Positions 9,495-20,483 of a stretch of 64,000 nucleotides of DNA are shown piece after piece (the stretch's first letter is position 1; every line of letters begins with the position of its first letter). The translations under genes and the position numbers were made by a program. This DNA comes from Microbacterium sp. cf046 (GTDB taxonomy: Bacteria; Actinomycetota; Actinomycetes; Actinomycetales; Microbacteriaceae). Location: the NCBI RefSeq assembly GCF_900114345.1, contig NZ_FOZJ01000001.1, positions 186,001 to 250,000 of the forward strand. Reading direction: 5' to 3'. The notes below the pieces were generated by a model. The model had not been told where the DNA came from. It searched no databases and saw only the letters and a list, made by a program, of their open reading frames with translations.

Positions 9495-11129
9495 CTACTT
9501 GGTGAGCGGAGCGAAGCGGAACTTGAACGACGCGTCGAGGATGACCCCGTCGACGTCGGTTCCGGCCACGGCCACCTGTGCACCCTGGAGCAGCGGGACG
9601 GTCGAGAGCAGCTCGCCGACGCGCGCCTGGATGTCCTCGATCTCCTGCGTACGCGCCGCCGGGTCGGGCTCGACGGCCTGCTGGAGGATGAGGTCCTCCG
9701 TCTGCTGGTCGCTGAAGTGGTTGCCCAGGAAGTTGTCCGTCAGGAAGAACGGCGTCAGGTAGTTGTCCGCGTCCGAGTAGTCCGGGAACCAGCCGAGCTG
9801 GTAGGCCGGGTACACGTCCGACGTGCGGTCCTTGGAGTACTGGACCCACTCGGTCGACTTGAGGTCGACGGTGAACAGGCCGCTCTCCTCGAGCTGCGAC
9901 TTCACCAGCGCGTACTCGTCACCCGACGACGGGCCGTAGTGGTCGGGGCTGTACTGCAGGCTCAGTGCGACCGGGGTGGTCACGCCGGCAGCCTCGAGGG
10001 TCGCCTTCGCCTTCTCGACATCCGGGCCGCCGTTTCCGTCGCCGTACAGGTCCTTCAGCACCTGGGTGGCGCCGTTGAAGCCGTCCGGAACGTACGAGTA
10101 CAGCGGGGTGTAGGTGCCCTTGTAGACCTGCTCCGAGATCGCGTCGCGGTCGACCAGGTTCGCGACGGCCTGGCGCACGGCCAGTGCCTTCGCCGAGTCG
10201 GCCTCGGGCGTGGTGGCGCCGTAGGGCTGCGTGTCGAAGTTGAACACGATGTAGCGGATCTCGCCACCGGGGCCGTCGATGACCTGGACGGCGTCGTTGG
10301 TCGCCAGGTCGGCCACGTCGGTCGAGGACAGGCTGCGGTACGCCACGTCGATGTCGCCCTCCTGAACGGCGAGCTTCAGGTTCGAAGACTCGGCGAAGTA
10401 GCTCAGGATGACGGCGCTGTTGACCGGTGCGTCCAGCAGGCCCTTGTAGTTCTCGTTGGGCGTGAACTCGACGGTCTTGTTGAAGTCGTACGAGGTGATC
10501 GCGTACGGGCCGCCGAAGGCGTTGGCGTCGACGATGTCCTGGTCGGGCGTGATCGCATCGGCCGAGAACACCTCGTCGTCGACGATCGCACCGGGGAAGC
10601 TCGTCAGGATCGACGGGAAGACCTGGTCGTTCGCCGTCTTCAGCTTGAAGACGACGGTGGTCTCGTCGGGGGTCTCGACGCTGTCGAGGTTGTAGAGCAG
10701 GCTCGATGCGCCGTTCGGGTCGGCGATGGCGATGTTGCGGTCGAACGAGAACTTGACGTCGGCCGAGGTGAGGTCGTTGCCGTTGGCCCACTTGAGACCC
10801 TCGGGAAGCGTGACCGTGTACTCGGTCGGCGAGGTGAACTCGGCCGTCTCAGCGAGGTCGGGGACGACCTCGGTGGTGTTGTAGTCGGTGTTGACGAGGT
10901 ACGGGAACACCTGCGTCTGGACCGCGAGCGAGCCGTTGTCGTACGAGCCCGCCGGGTCGAGGGTCGTGACCTTGTCGGTGGTGCCGACGATGATCGGCTC
11001 ACCCGAAGCGGCATCGTCCGTGGCGGTGCCTCCGCCGCCACCGGCGCAGCCGGCGAGGAGAAGTGCCGAGGCGCCGAAGGCGCCGAGGGCGAGGCCGAGA
11101 CGGCCGCGCCCGCTGTGGTGCAGTGTCAT
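9495..11129 (-). CDS. ABC transporter substrate-binding lipoprotein (SBP family 5)
   Basis: Extracytoplasmic receptor of the peptide-type importer, 544 aa. The N-terminus has a basic region, a hydrophobic core and the lipobox LLAGC, with lipidation predicted at the cysteine near residue 28. Family-5 features follow: EPIIVGTTDKVTTLDPAGSYDN, the VVPDLAETAEF segment and ADVKFSFDRNIAI. The C-terminal region DYSDADNYLTPFF is typical of peptide binders. It is the first gene of the operon with a minus-strand Shine-Dalgarno AGAGGT. Peptides are the most likely ligands, but nickel or sugars occur in this family. Confidence 0.93.
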   Translation of the reverse strand: MTLHHSGRGRLGLALGAFGASALLLAGCAGGGGGTATDDAASGEPIIVGTTDKVTTLDPAGSYDNGSLAVQTQVFPYLVNTDYNTTEVVPDLAETAEFTSPTEYTVTLPEGLKWANGNDLTSADVKFSFDRNIAIADPNGASSLLYNLDSVETPDETTVVFKLKTANDQVFPSILTSFPGAIVDDEVFSADAITPDQDIVDANAFGGPYAITSYDFNKTVEFTPNENYKGLLDAPVNSAVILSYFAESSNLKLAVQEGDIDVAYRSLSSTDVADLATNDAVQVIDGPGGEIRYIVFNFDTQPYGATTPEADSAKALAVRQAVANLVDRDAISEQVYKGTYTPLYSYVPDGFNGATQVLKDLYGDGNGGPDVEKAKATLEAAGVTTPVALSLQYSPDHYGPSSGDEYALVKSQLEESGLFTVDLKSTEWVQYSKDRTSDVYPAYQLGWFPDYSDADNYLTPFFLTDNFLGNHFSDQQTEDLILQQAVEPDPAARTQEIEDIQARVGELLSTVPLLQGAQVAVAGTDVDGVILDASFKFRFAPLTK

Positions 11130-11184
11130 AGTGCTACCTCTGCTGTGAAGGAGTCGGCCACTCCGGGAAGGGTGGCCCTCTCGC

Positions 11185-11214
11185 TATCTAAGACCGCGAG
11201 GTGGCGATCGGCAA
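11185..11214 (-). promoter_or_regulatory. Candidate promoter of the ABC transporter operon
   Basis: Minus-strand -35 TTGCCG (complement of 11209-11214), 18-nt spacer, -10 TAGATA (complement of 11185-11190), about 55 nt upstream of the binding-protein start. A short inverted repeat GGCCAC...GTGGCC at 11156-11177 lies between promoter and start and could be an operator. Pattern match only. Confidence 0.45.
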
Positions 11215-11274
11215 TCGAGTGAACGTTTCGTAACGGAACTGAGACTCTCCCGAAACGACACCGGATGCCGGGTC

Positions 11275-11673
11275 CTACGGCGTCGGCTTCAGCCCGAAGT
11301 GCTCGAGCTCGGAGTCATCCAGCATCCGCGAGCGGATCAGGAACCGCATCCCGGTCGGGCCTTCGACGCTGAATCCGGCGCCCCGGCCCGGTACCAGATC
11401 GATCGTGAGGTGCGTGTACTTCCAGTATTCGAACTGCGACTCCGACATGTAGACCTCGACCGGGTCGTCCAGCCCGACCTCGATCGCGCCGAGGCGCACG
11501 TCGCTCTGGCCGGTGACGAACATCCCGATCGGGTAGCACATCGGCGAGCTGCCGTCGCAGCATCCGCCCGACTGGTGGAACATGAGCGGGCCGTGCTGCT
11601 TCGTGAGGTCGCGGACGAGGGATGCCGCTGCATCCGTCACCGCGACCCGCTCGTGGGTCTGCGTCTGGGCCAT
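11275..11673 (-). CDS. DUF779 family protein next to aldehyde dehydrogenase
   Basis: 132-aa soluble protein of unknown biochemical role. The DUF779 core is clear: HQSGGCCDGSSPMCYP (about residues 33-48), then MSESQFEYWKYTHLTIDLVPGRG (about residues 76-98) and MRFLIRSRML. The cysteine-rich motif suggests metal or redox chemistry. Start ATG at 11671-11673 follows a minus-strand AGGAG. The gene lies 182 nt downstream of the aldehyde dehydrogenase in the same direction. Across actinobacteria and proteobacteria this family is regularly found beside NAD-dependent aldehyde dehydrogenases, so a helper role in aldehyde oxidation is inferred. The intervening gap has only short TTCGGCTCGTGC tandem repeats and no gene. 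Confidence 0.88.
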   Translation of the reverse strand: MAQTQTHERVAVTDAAASLVRDLTKQHGPLMFHQSGGCCDGSSPMCYPIGMFVTGQSDVRLGAIEVGLDDPVEVYMSESQFEYWKYTHLTIDLVPGRGAGFSVEGPTGMRFLIRSRMLDDSELEHFGLKPTP

Positions 11674-11855
11674 GATCGCTCCTTCGGCTCGTGCTTCGGC
11701 TCGTGCTCGTCTCATGCTTCGGACCGCGAGACTGCAGCCGAGCGCCGAGACTGCGGGTGTGAGCCGCGGTCTCGGCGTCAGGGTGCGGTTTCGGCTCCGG
11801 GGACGTGGGGAGGAGGGCGGCGGGCCCCCGGGGGAAGGCGCCCGCGGCCTCCGGA

Positions 11856-13403
<1,548 letters not shown>

Positions 13404-13593
13404 GATCTCTCCTCGGTCTTCTTCGACGGAACGGATACGCGACGGCGTGGTCGCGGCGTTGCGACGACGGTAGGCGCCGGCAGGTTGCACGATGTTGCGA
13501 GGGTCGGATGCGGGAGTGTTTCGTCTCCTCGCTGCGCTCCGCGCTCAACGGACGGATGCTCCGCGCGTCGCTCAGCGAGACGACACGCAGCGA

Positions 13594-14946
13594 CTACTCG
13601 GACGCTTCGAGGCGTTCGATCCGCGCGACCAGGGCGGCACGCTTCGGCGAGCGCGCCGGCAGCAGCTTGAGGCACAGGCGCAGAAGCTCGTCGTCTTCCG
13701 ATCCGGCGGCGGTCTCGGCGTAGGCGAGCAGCACGTCGACGCTCGCCTCGGCCAGCAGGGCCTCGCGGAGCGCCGTGCGAACGGTGTCGCGCAGCTCCTC
13801 CACCCCCGGCGACGAGGATGACGGAAGCACATCGCCGCGATAGGCCGCGAGCGCAACGCGATGGGCGCCGCGATCCAGCAGAGACAGAACCTGCTGGGCA
13901 TCGGTTTCGAGATCGGTCGTGAGGCGGTACGGGCGGGACTCGGGCACGAGAGCCGGTGTCGCCTTCTCGAGCACCTTGCGCAGGCGCACCATCTCGGCGC
14001 GCAGGGTGACGGAGGCTCCGGCATCCGCATCGCCGTAGACGAGCTCGCCGAGTCGTTCCGCCGACACCCCCTGCCGGTGCGTCGCGAGCATGAGCAGCAG
14101 CTCGGCGTGGCGCTGCCCGAGTTCGGACACCGTCTCCGAGCCGCTGCGGGCGACTTCGAGCAGAGCGCGGTCGCGACCAAGCACCCGGAGGGTCACCCGG
14201 TCGGTCTCGGTCTTCGCCCCGGCGGGTGCATGTCGGCTCGATCCGCGGCTCGGGGCGGGCCGCTCGGCGCGGGCCCGCAGCCGCGCGACCAGGAGTTCGC
14301 CTTCGATCGCGCGGGCGGTCGCATCCACCAGCAGCTGAGCCTGCGGCGTCACCACCTCGTCGCCGCCGGTCACGTCGATCACGCCCAGGATGCGGCGCGA
14401 TTCGGGATCGTGCACCGGCACTGCCGTGCACGACCAGGGCTGGACCAGTCGGTTGAAGTGCTCGGCGCCCCGGATCTGCACCGAGCGGTCCAGCGCGAGC
14501 GAAGTCCCGGGTGCCGATGTGCCGACACTCGCCTCCGACCAGTTCGCCCCCTCCACGAAGCCCATGTCGCCCGTCAGGGTGCGGATGCTGTGATCGCCCT
14601 CGACCCAGAGCAGACGGCCGGCCGCATCTCCGACGGCGACCACGACTCCCGACTCGGCGGCTTCGCCGGGCAGCAGCAGAGCGCGAACCATGTCCATCAC
14701 GCTCGCCAGCGGATGCGTCCGCCGGTATTCCTCGAGCTCCTCCACCGCCAGGTCGAGCGGCGGGAGCCCTTCGGCGCCGACGAGGCTCGCGAGCGAGCGG
14801 CGCCACGACTCCTGTACCAGTGGCCGCACATCCCGCATGCGGCGATCGGCCGGATTGCCGGCCACGAGCTCCTCATGCGCGCGTTCGATCAGCAGGCGGG
14901 AGGTCTGCGGCGAGACCTCGCGTCGGGGCGACCACGGCGATGACAT
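13594..14946 (-). CDS. AcoR-like GAF regulator with SARP-like output domain
   Basis: Predicted sensor-regulator of the aldehyde dehydrogenase, 450 aa. The N-terminal half resembles AcoR: SWRRSL (about residue 47), then a GAF domain with WVEGDHSIR and FVEGANWSEASVGTSAPGTS near residues 115-150 and VIDVTGGDEVVTPQAQLL near 190. AcoR proteins normally continue with an AAA+ sigma-54 activator domain; that is absent. Instead the C-terminal half has a winged-helix of OmpR/SARP type (GQRHAELLLMLATHRQGVS...LRAEMVRLRKVLE, about residues 280-335) and a BTAD-like helical region (HRVALAAYRGDVLP, near 365). A minus-strand -10 TAGAAT lies at 14978-14983. Regulatory target is inferred from adjacency. Confidence 0.85.
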   Translation of the reverse strand: MSSPWSPRREVSPQTSRLLIERAHEELVAGNPADRRMRDVRPLVQESWRRSLASLVGAEGLPPLDLAVEELEEYRRTHPLASVMDMVRALLLPGEAAESGVVVAVGDAAGRLLWVEGDHSIRTLTGDMGFVEGANWSEASVGTSAPGTSLALDRSVQIRGAEHFNRLVQPWSCTAVPVHDPESRRILGVIDVTGGDEVVTPQAQLLVDATARAIEGELLVARLRARAERPAPSRGSSRHAPAGAKTETDRVTLRVLGRDRALLEVARSGSETVSELGQRHAELLLMLATHRQGVSAERLGELVYGDADAGASVTLRAEMVRLRKVLEKATPALVPESRPYRLTTDLETDAQQVLSLLDRGAHRVALAAYRGDVLPSSSSPGVEELRDTVRTALREALLAEASVDVLLAYAETAAGSEDDELLRLCLKLLPARSPKRAALVARIERLEASE

Positions 14947-15009
14947 GGGGCTCCGTTCGGCGTCGGGGAGCGAGTCGATTCTAACGGCGCGCGATCACCC
15001 GGCGGCCGT

Positions 15010-16455
15010 TCACCCCTGCTCGGCCCACCATGCGCGCAGGCGCGCTTCGGCCACGTCCTCTTCGAGCAGACCCTCGTCCAGGCGCAGGTCGAGCAGGAAG
15101 CGATACGCCCTGCCGACCTCGGGTCCCGGACGGATGCCGAGCACCTGCTGGATCCGGTTGCCGTCGAGGGCAGGCCGCATCGCGCCCAGCTCCTCGGCCA
15201 CGGCCAGCTCGTCGATGCGCCGCTCGATGTCGTCGTACGCTCCCGCGAGCCGTGCGGCCTTTCGCTTGTTGCGAGTGGTCACATCGGCACGGGTGAGGAT
15301 GTGCAGGCGGGCGAGCTCGGCGCCGGCGTCGCGCACGTACCGGCGGACGGCGGAATCCGTCCACGCCCCCTCGGCGTAGCCGAAGAAGCGCAGGTGCAGC
15401 TCGATCAGCTGGGTCACCGACTCGGTCGTCGCGGAGTCGAACTTGAGCGCCTGCAGGCGCTTGCGCGCCAGCCGCGCCCCCTTCACGTCGTGGTGGTGGA
15501 AGGTCACGCCACCGCCCGGCTCGAGGCGGCGGGTCGCGGGCTTGCCGATGTCGTGCAGCAGGGCCGCAAGCCGGAGCGGGACGTCGGGGGCGGCATCCGG
15601 GAATCGCCTGCGCTCCAGATCGATCGCCTGGCGCAGGACGGTCAGCGAATGCTCGTACACGTCCTTGTGGTGATGGTGCTCGTCGACCTCCAGACGCAGG
15701 GCGGGCACCTCGGGCAGGAACAGGTCCATGAGGCCGGTGTCGACCAGCAGACGGATGCCGCGCACCGGGTCATCGGACTGCAGGAGTCGCACGAGCTCAC
15801 CCTGGATGCGCTCCGGACTCACGATCGAGAGGGTCTCGCGGAGCGCGGCCATCGCCTCGACGGTCGTCGGATCCACCTCGAAGCCGAGCTGCGCGCTGAA
15901 ACGGGCGGCGCGCAGCATCCGCAACGGGTCGTCTCCGAAGCTGATGCGCGGGTCGGCGGGGGTGCGCAGTCGCCTGGCGACGAGGTCTTCGACGCCCCCG
16001 GTCGGATCGACCAGGGTCTGGCCGGGCACCCGCAGCGCCATCGCGTTCACCGTGAAGTCGCGGCGAGCGAGATCGCCCTCGAGCGTGTCCCCGAACTCGA
16101 CGGTCGGCTTGCGGGTGACGCCGTCGTAGCTGTCCGCGCGGTAGGTCGTGATCTCGACGGTCTCGATCGTGCCGGTGCGCGCGTCGCGGATGCGCGCGCC
16201 GATCGTGCCGAACTCGCGCCCGACATCCCACTGCGCGGTGCTGATGGGCGTGAGGATCCGCAGGATCTCATCTGCGCGGGCGTCGGTCGTGAAGTCCAGG
16301 TCGTTCGTGGTCCGGCCGAGCAGCGCGTCGCGCACAGGACCCCCGACGATCGCCAGCTCGTGACCCGCGCCGGCGAACGCCGCGCCCAGCGACGCCACGA
16401 TGGGCGACTCGGCGAGCGCGCCCAGGCGCGCCACACCGTCGGCCATGTTGAGCAT
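15010..16455 (-). CDS. cca: CCA tRNA nucleotidyltransferase
   Basis: Adds or repairs the 3' CCA end of tRNAs; needed here because the three tRNA genes in this window do not encode CCA. 481 aa. The nucleotidyltransferase signature GGPVRDALLGRTTNDLDFTT (about residues 38-57) includes the two metal-binding aspartates (DLD). A central tRNA-binding region has RMLRAARFSAQLGF, and an HD domain follows (LRLAALLHDIGKPATR, HHHDVKGARLARKRL). The start may be the second methionine of MLNMADG. The adjacent DUF6049-murJ-trxB genes match the usual actinobacterial order. Confidence 0.94.
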   Translation of the reverse strand: MLNMADGVARLGALAESPIVASLGAAFAGAGHELAIVGGPVRDALLGRTTNDLDFTTDARADEILRILTPISTAQWDVGREFGTIGARIRDARTGTIETVEITTYRADSYDGVTRKPTVEFGDTLEGDLARRDFTVNAMALRVPGQTLVDPTGGVEDLVARRLRTPADPRISFGDDPLRMLRAARFSAQLGFEVDPTTVEAMAALRETLSIVSPERIQGELVRLLQSDDPVRGIRLLVDTGLMDLFLPEVPALRLEVDEHHHHKDVYEHSLTVLRQAIDLERRRFPDAAPDVPLRLAALLHDIGKPATRRLEPGGGVTFHHHDVKGARLARKRLQALKFDSATTESVTQLIELHLRFFGYAEGAWTDSAVRRYVRDAGAELARLHILTRADVTTRNKRKAARLAGAYDDIERRIDELAVAEELGAMRPALDGNRIQQVLGIRPGPEVGRAYRFLLDLRLDEGLLEEDVAEARLRAWWAEQG

Positions 16456-16496
16456 TGGACGAGCCTATCGAGCGGGCCCACGAGCAGAGCGGCCGC

Positions 16497-18023
16497 TCAG
16501 TCGCCGAAGCGCAGGAATCCGGTGAAGAGCAGCTCGCGCACCGCAGGAATCAGCTCGGCCCGCAGCTCTCCCGCCTCGACATCGAGCAGGGAGGCGATCG
16601 CATCGATGAGGGGCCCCACCGGCAGGTCTCCGTCGCATGCGCCGACCAGTGCCGCGAGTCCGGGATCGGCCGGCACGGTGCGGGCGAACCTGCCGCCCTG
16701 CCGCAGTTCGATCACGCTGGGCGCTTCGACGCCCGGCAGGTGGTGGCGCGCTTCGGTGACGTCGGCCGCGACGACGAGCGTGGACGCCGCGAGGTCGTCA
16801 TCGCCCAGACCGGCGAGCCTGTCGTGGGCGGCGAGCGCGTCGGCGCAGTGGGATCCGAGCGCGGTGCGCGGATCGAGAGCCTGTGGCACCCGCTCGTAGC
16901 GCGACAGCGTCGGAGCTCCCTCGCTCGGCCGTCGCAGGAGCAGGTACCCGAACCCGATCTCGGTGACGCCTCGCGCGGAGAAGTCATCGAGCCACGCGTC
17001 GACCAGCGAGGCGTACTCCGGCGTGCCGGGCAGCGTGCCGCCGTCGCGGATCCACAGTTCGGCGTACGACAGCGGGTCGAGGGACTCCCGCTCGATCACC
17101 CACGCATCCAGTGCGACCGATGAGCCCTCCACCCAGTCGCGTGCCCGATCGAGACCGGACCGCCCGTCGCGGCTCTCCCAGTTGCCCAGCAGCTGGGCGA
17201 CGCCGCCCGCGGTCAGATGCGCGCCGACGCCTCCGACGAACGCTGCGACGAGGTCGTCGCCCTGCATCCCCCCGTCGCGGTATTCGTAGGAGGGAACCCC
17301 GGCTGCCCTCGGCGTGATCACGAACGGCGGGTTCGAGACCACCCGGTCGAACTGCTCGCCGGTCACGGGCTCGAACAGCGACCCCCTTCGCGTCTCGATG
17401 CCCGGCACACCGTTGAGCAGCGCGTTCAAGCGCGTGAACCGCAGCGCGCGCTCCGACACGTCGGTCGCGACGACCTCGCCCACGACGCGTCGGGAGCGCA
17501 GGGACTGGATGCCGCACCCCGCACCGATGTCGAGGCCGCGGCGCACCGGGGTCGGCAGCTGGAGACCGGCGAGAGTGAGTGAGGCGCCCCCGACCCCGAG
17601 CACGTGGTCCTCGGGGAGGGCTCCTCCGAGCGCGGCTTCATCGAGGTCGCTCGCGATCCACCACTGACCCGACCCCCGGTCATCCGCGAACGACTGCGGC
17701 CGGATGATCGCCGTCGGGGTCACCTCCGTGCCGTCGATCGCCGCGAGCCCGAGCCGGGTGAGACCCTCGGCACGGGTCCTCGGGAGGGCGGCGGTCACCG
17801 CTTCGCTCGGCTGCGGCATCCCGAGCGCGAGGAGGCGGGCCAGGACGGCCAGCGGATCCGTGCGGGAGCCCAGCGCACGAGCTGCCGGGCCGCGCAGCCC
17901 GCGAGCGATCGCGGTGTCAGCGGTCTCGCCCCACGCGGAGCGCAGCGGCTCGGATGCGAATCCCGCCTGCGCCAGGTCTTCGGCCAGCGCGCGGCACAGC
18001 GCGGAATCGGGTTCGGGGAGCAC
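16497..18023 (-). CDS. Class I SAM-dependent methyltransferase (NPPF motif)
   Basis: Predicted N-methyltransferase of unknown target. GTG start at 18021-18023 gives 508 aa. An N-terminal helical region of about 140 residues precedes the SAM-binding motif LDIGAGCGIQSL (residues 164-175). VVATDVSERALRFT and the catalytic motif NPPF (231-234) follow. NPPF/NPPY methylases act on amino groups of nucleic acid bases or of glutamine, as in RsmC, PrmC and HemK. The long C-terminal domain (about residues 330-508) is unusual for those and may recognise the substrate. Similar stand-alone proteins are widespread in actinobacteria. An upstream TTG or a longer N-terminus cannot be excluded. Confidence 0.82.
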   Translation of the reverse strand: MLPEPDSALCRALAEDLAQAGFASEPLRSAWGETADTAIARGLRGPAARALGSRTDPLAVLARLLALGMPQPSEAVTAALPRTRAEGLTRLGLAAIDGTEVTPTAIIRPQSFADDRGSGQWWIASDLDEAALGGALPEDHVLGVGGASLTLAGLQLPTPVRRGLDIGAGCGIQSLRSRRVVGEVVATDVSERALRFTRLNALLNGVPGIETRRGSLFEPVTGEQFDRVVSNPPFVITPRAAGVPSYEYRDGGMQGDDLVAAFVGGVGAHLTAGGVAQLLGNWESRDGRSGLDRARDWVEGSSVALDAWVIERESLDPLSYAELWIRDGGTLPGTPEYASLVDAWLDDFSARGVTEIGFGYLLLRRPSEGAPTLSRYERVPQALDPRTALGSHCADALAAHDRLAGLGDDDLAASTLVVAADVTEARHHLPGVEAPSVIELRQGGRFARTVPADPGLAALVGACDGDLPVGPLIDAIASLLDVEAGELRAELIPAVRELLFTGFLRFGD

Positions 18024-18164
18024 GGGTCCATTCAACCCCCTCGTCCCGCGCGTCCGCCGGGCGGCCGGGCACTCGCGTGGGCGCGGCACGGGTTGCTCGG
18101 AGGGTCGGACCGTAGAATCGCACCAGATCGTGCGGTCATGAATCGCACAGGAGCGAAACCCCAC

Positions 18165-20483
18165 ATGACCGTCACCTCCCAGCCATCGGGAAAGACCCTG
18201 CCGCGACCGACCGTCGTTCGCCGCCGCCTTCGCGCACGCCTGCGCGCGGCCATCGCGGCCGCTGCGCTGCTCGTGATCGCCGCCCCCCTGGCGAGCACCC
18301 CCGCGTTCGCGGTCGAGCAGCCCGCTCCGCTCTCGGCGACGCCCACACCGACACCCGACGTGCCGCCCGGTGAAACCGTCTTCACACTCTCACCCGTCGC
18401 CAACGGCACCGTGCGCCCCGGCGAGGGGCTGGCGGTCTCCGTCACCCTCCAGAACGGGACCGATGCCGTCACGGCTGCGGCCACCGTCACGCTGTCGCTG
18501 GGTGGGGCGCCGCTGGGCGACCGCGCTGCACTCGGGGCGTGGCTGGCGGGCGACGGCTCCGGCGAGACCATGAGCCCGGTTGGCTCCACGAGCCTCGCTC
18601 CGATCCTCCCCGGCGGCGAGCAGGTGAACGGCATCGTGATCGAGCCTGGCGACCCGGCGCTCGCGGGCCGCGCACCAGGTGTCTACCCGCTGTCGGCGAC
18701 CTACGATTCACCCGCCGGTCCGGTCACCTCGACCAGCGTCATGATCGTGCCGGCGGAGGGCGGGGCCGAGGTCGGCATCGGCGTCGTGGTCCCCATCACA
18801 GCCGGACCATCCTCGGCCGGACTGCTCACCTCGGCGGAGCTGACCGTCCTCACCTCCCCGGCGGGCTCGCTCACGAACCAGTTGGATGCCGTCGAGGGCA
18901 CGCCGGCGATCCTCGCCGTCGATCCCGCGATTCCCGCGGCGATCCGCGTCCTGGGCTCGTCCGCACCGGCGAGTGCGACCGAGTGGTTGGCCCGGCTGGA
19001 GGCGCTGGCGAACTCCCGATTCGCACTCCAGTTCGGCGACGCCGACGTCGCGGCCCAGCTCGAGGCGGGGCTTCCGCGGCCGCTGCGGCCGCTGTCGCTG
19101 AAGGCGTACATCGACCCGATCAACCTCGTGACGGCCGCGACCGCGACCCCGGAACCCAGCGCGAGTCCGGAGCCCGAGGGTCCGGTCTACCCCTCCGTCG
19201 ACGAGCTCACCGCCATCGGCGGCGCGCGTGCCGGCGTGTTCTGGCCGGGCACCGGCACCGCCACTCCTGCGGTCGTTGCCTCGCTCGGGGATGTCGTGGT
19301 CGACGATCGCGACTCCCTGACGCTGGTCCCCTCGACTTCCACGCGTGCCGGCGCCGGAGGACAGACCGTCCCGGGTCGTGCCGTTGCAGGCGATGCCGAT
19401 CTCCTGGTCTACGACGCCGACGTGTCGCGCGAACTGCATGCCGCATCCGTCACCGAGGAGACCGCGCTCCGCGGCGCTCCCCTGACCGCGGCCGCCGCGT
19501 TCCTCGCCTTCGCCGTCGCCGAGACGGGCGGCGACCCGGTGGTGGTCACGATCGACCGCGACCAGGACCGATCCCGCGTCGCGATGCGCACCGCGATCAC
19601 ATCCGCGTCACAAGCCCCGGGTGTCACCCCGGTGACACTGGGCGGCGTTGCGGCTCGACTGCCCGCGAGCGTGGAGATCGCCGACGCCGCCGACGAGGAA
19701 GTTCGGGCGGGGGCTGCATCCGTCCTGGTCGCCGAGGAGGAGCAGCTCGCGCGGTTCGCGACGATCCTCGATGACACCGTGCTGCTGACCGGACCTGAGC
19801 GCGCCGAGATCCTGCAGCTGCTCGGCCTGGCATGGCTGCCCGATCCGGTCGGGTGGCAGACCGCGGTCGACCTGCATCGAGCCGGCACCGTGACGACCCT
19901 CGACAGTGTCGGCATCCTCCCGCCGAGTCCGATCAACCTGTTCAGCGCGGGAGCGCCCATCCCGATCTGGGTGCGCAACGACCTCCCCTACCCCGTCAAC
20001 GTCGTCCTCTACGCCACACCCGATGATCTGCGGCTCGATGTCGCGAAGGCGACGGATGTCACCGCCGGCGCGGCGAGCAACACACGGGTGCAGGTCCCGG
20101 TGCAGGCGCGGGTCGGCAACGGCGAGGTGTCCGTCCAGCTCCAGCTGCGCAGCCGCACGCTCGAGCCGATCGGGGCGCCGCAGGTCGTCGACGTGAACGT
20201 CCGCGCCGATTGGGAGGGCGTCGGCATCGTCGTCCTGTCGGTGCTCGTGGCCGGCTTCCTGCTGCTCGGCCTGGTGCGCACCGTGCTCCGGCTGCGTGCG
20301 CGGCGGTCGCGGCGCGCCCAGACGACGGACTCCGAAGCCGATGGGGAGGCTGCGGGCGACGGCGAGCGCGGCGGCGAGGAGCGTGCCCCGGCGGACCGGG
20401 CCGACGCCGGCCCGACCGAGCCGGATGCCGGACCGACCCATGCGCCGGCGGTATCGGACGACGCCGGCGAGGACGCCCGATGA
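18165..20483 (+). CDS. DUF6049 family secreted/membrane-anchored protein
   Basis: Function unknown; encoded directly before murJ throughout actinobacteria (the Rv3909-Rv3910 pair in M. tuberculosis), so a role in envelope or peptidoglycan assembly is inferred. I chose ATG 18165 because AGGAG lies at 18149-18153; ATG 18138 would add nine residues. 772 aa with a basic N-terminus and a signal peptide ending PAFA-VEQ. A large extracytoplasmic part with beta-rich repeats follows, then one membrane helix (GIVVLSVLVAGFLLLGLV, about residue 690) and a charged cytoplasmic tail rich in Asp/Glu/Pro. Its stop overlaps the murJ start by 4 nt (ATGA). Confidence 0.85.
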   Translation: MTVTSQPSGKTLPRPTVVRRRLRARLRAAIAAAALLVIAAPLASTPAFAVEQPAPLSATPTPTPDVPPGETVFTLSPVANGTVRPGEGLAVSVTLQNGTDAVTAAATVTLSLGGAPLGDRAALGAWLAGDGSGETMSPVGSTSLAPILPGGEQVNGIVIEPGDPALAGRAPGVYPLSATYDSPAGPVTSTSVMIVPAEGGAEVGIGVVVPITAGPSSAGLLTSAELTVLTSPAGSLTNQLDAVEGTPAILAVDPAIPAAIRVLGSSAPASATEWLARLEALANSRFALQFGDADVAAQLEAGLPRPLRPLSLKAYIDPINLVTAATATPEPSASPEPEGPVYPSVDELTAIGGARAGVFWPGTGTATPAVVASLGDVVVDDRDSLTLVPSTSTRAGAGGQTVPGRAVAGDADLLVYDADVSRELHAASVTEETALRGAPLTAAAAFLAFAVAETGGDPVVVTIDRDQDRSRVAMRTAITSASQAPGVTPVTLGGVAARLPASVEIADAADEEVRAGAASVLVAEEEQLARFATILDDTVLLTGPERAEILQLLGLAWLPDPVGWQTAVDLHRAGTVTTLDSVGILPPSPINLFSAGAPIPIWVRNDLPYPVNVVLYATPDDLRLDVAKATDVTAGAASNTRVQVPVQARVGNGEVSVQLQLRSRTLEPIGAPQVVDVNVRADWEGVGIVVLSVLVAGFLLLGLVRTVLRLRARRSRRAQTTDSEADGEAAGDGERGGEERAPADRADAGPTEPDAGPTHAPAVSDDAGEDAR

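Noticed and set aside
11130..11274. Strong terminator or riboswitch upstream of the ABC operon
   Set aside because: Only a short GGCCAC/GTGGCC repeat is visible; there is no conserved riboswitch core.
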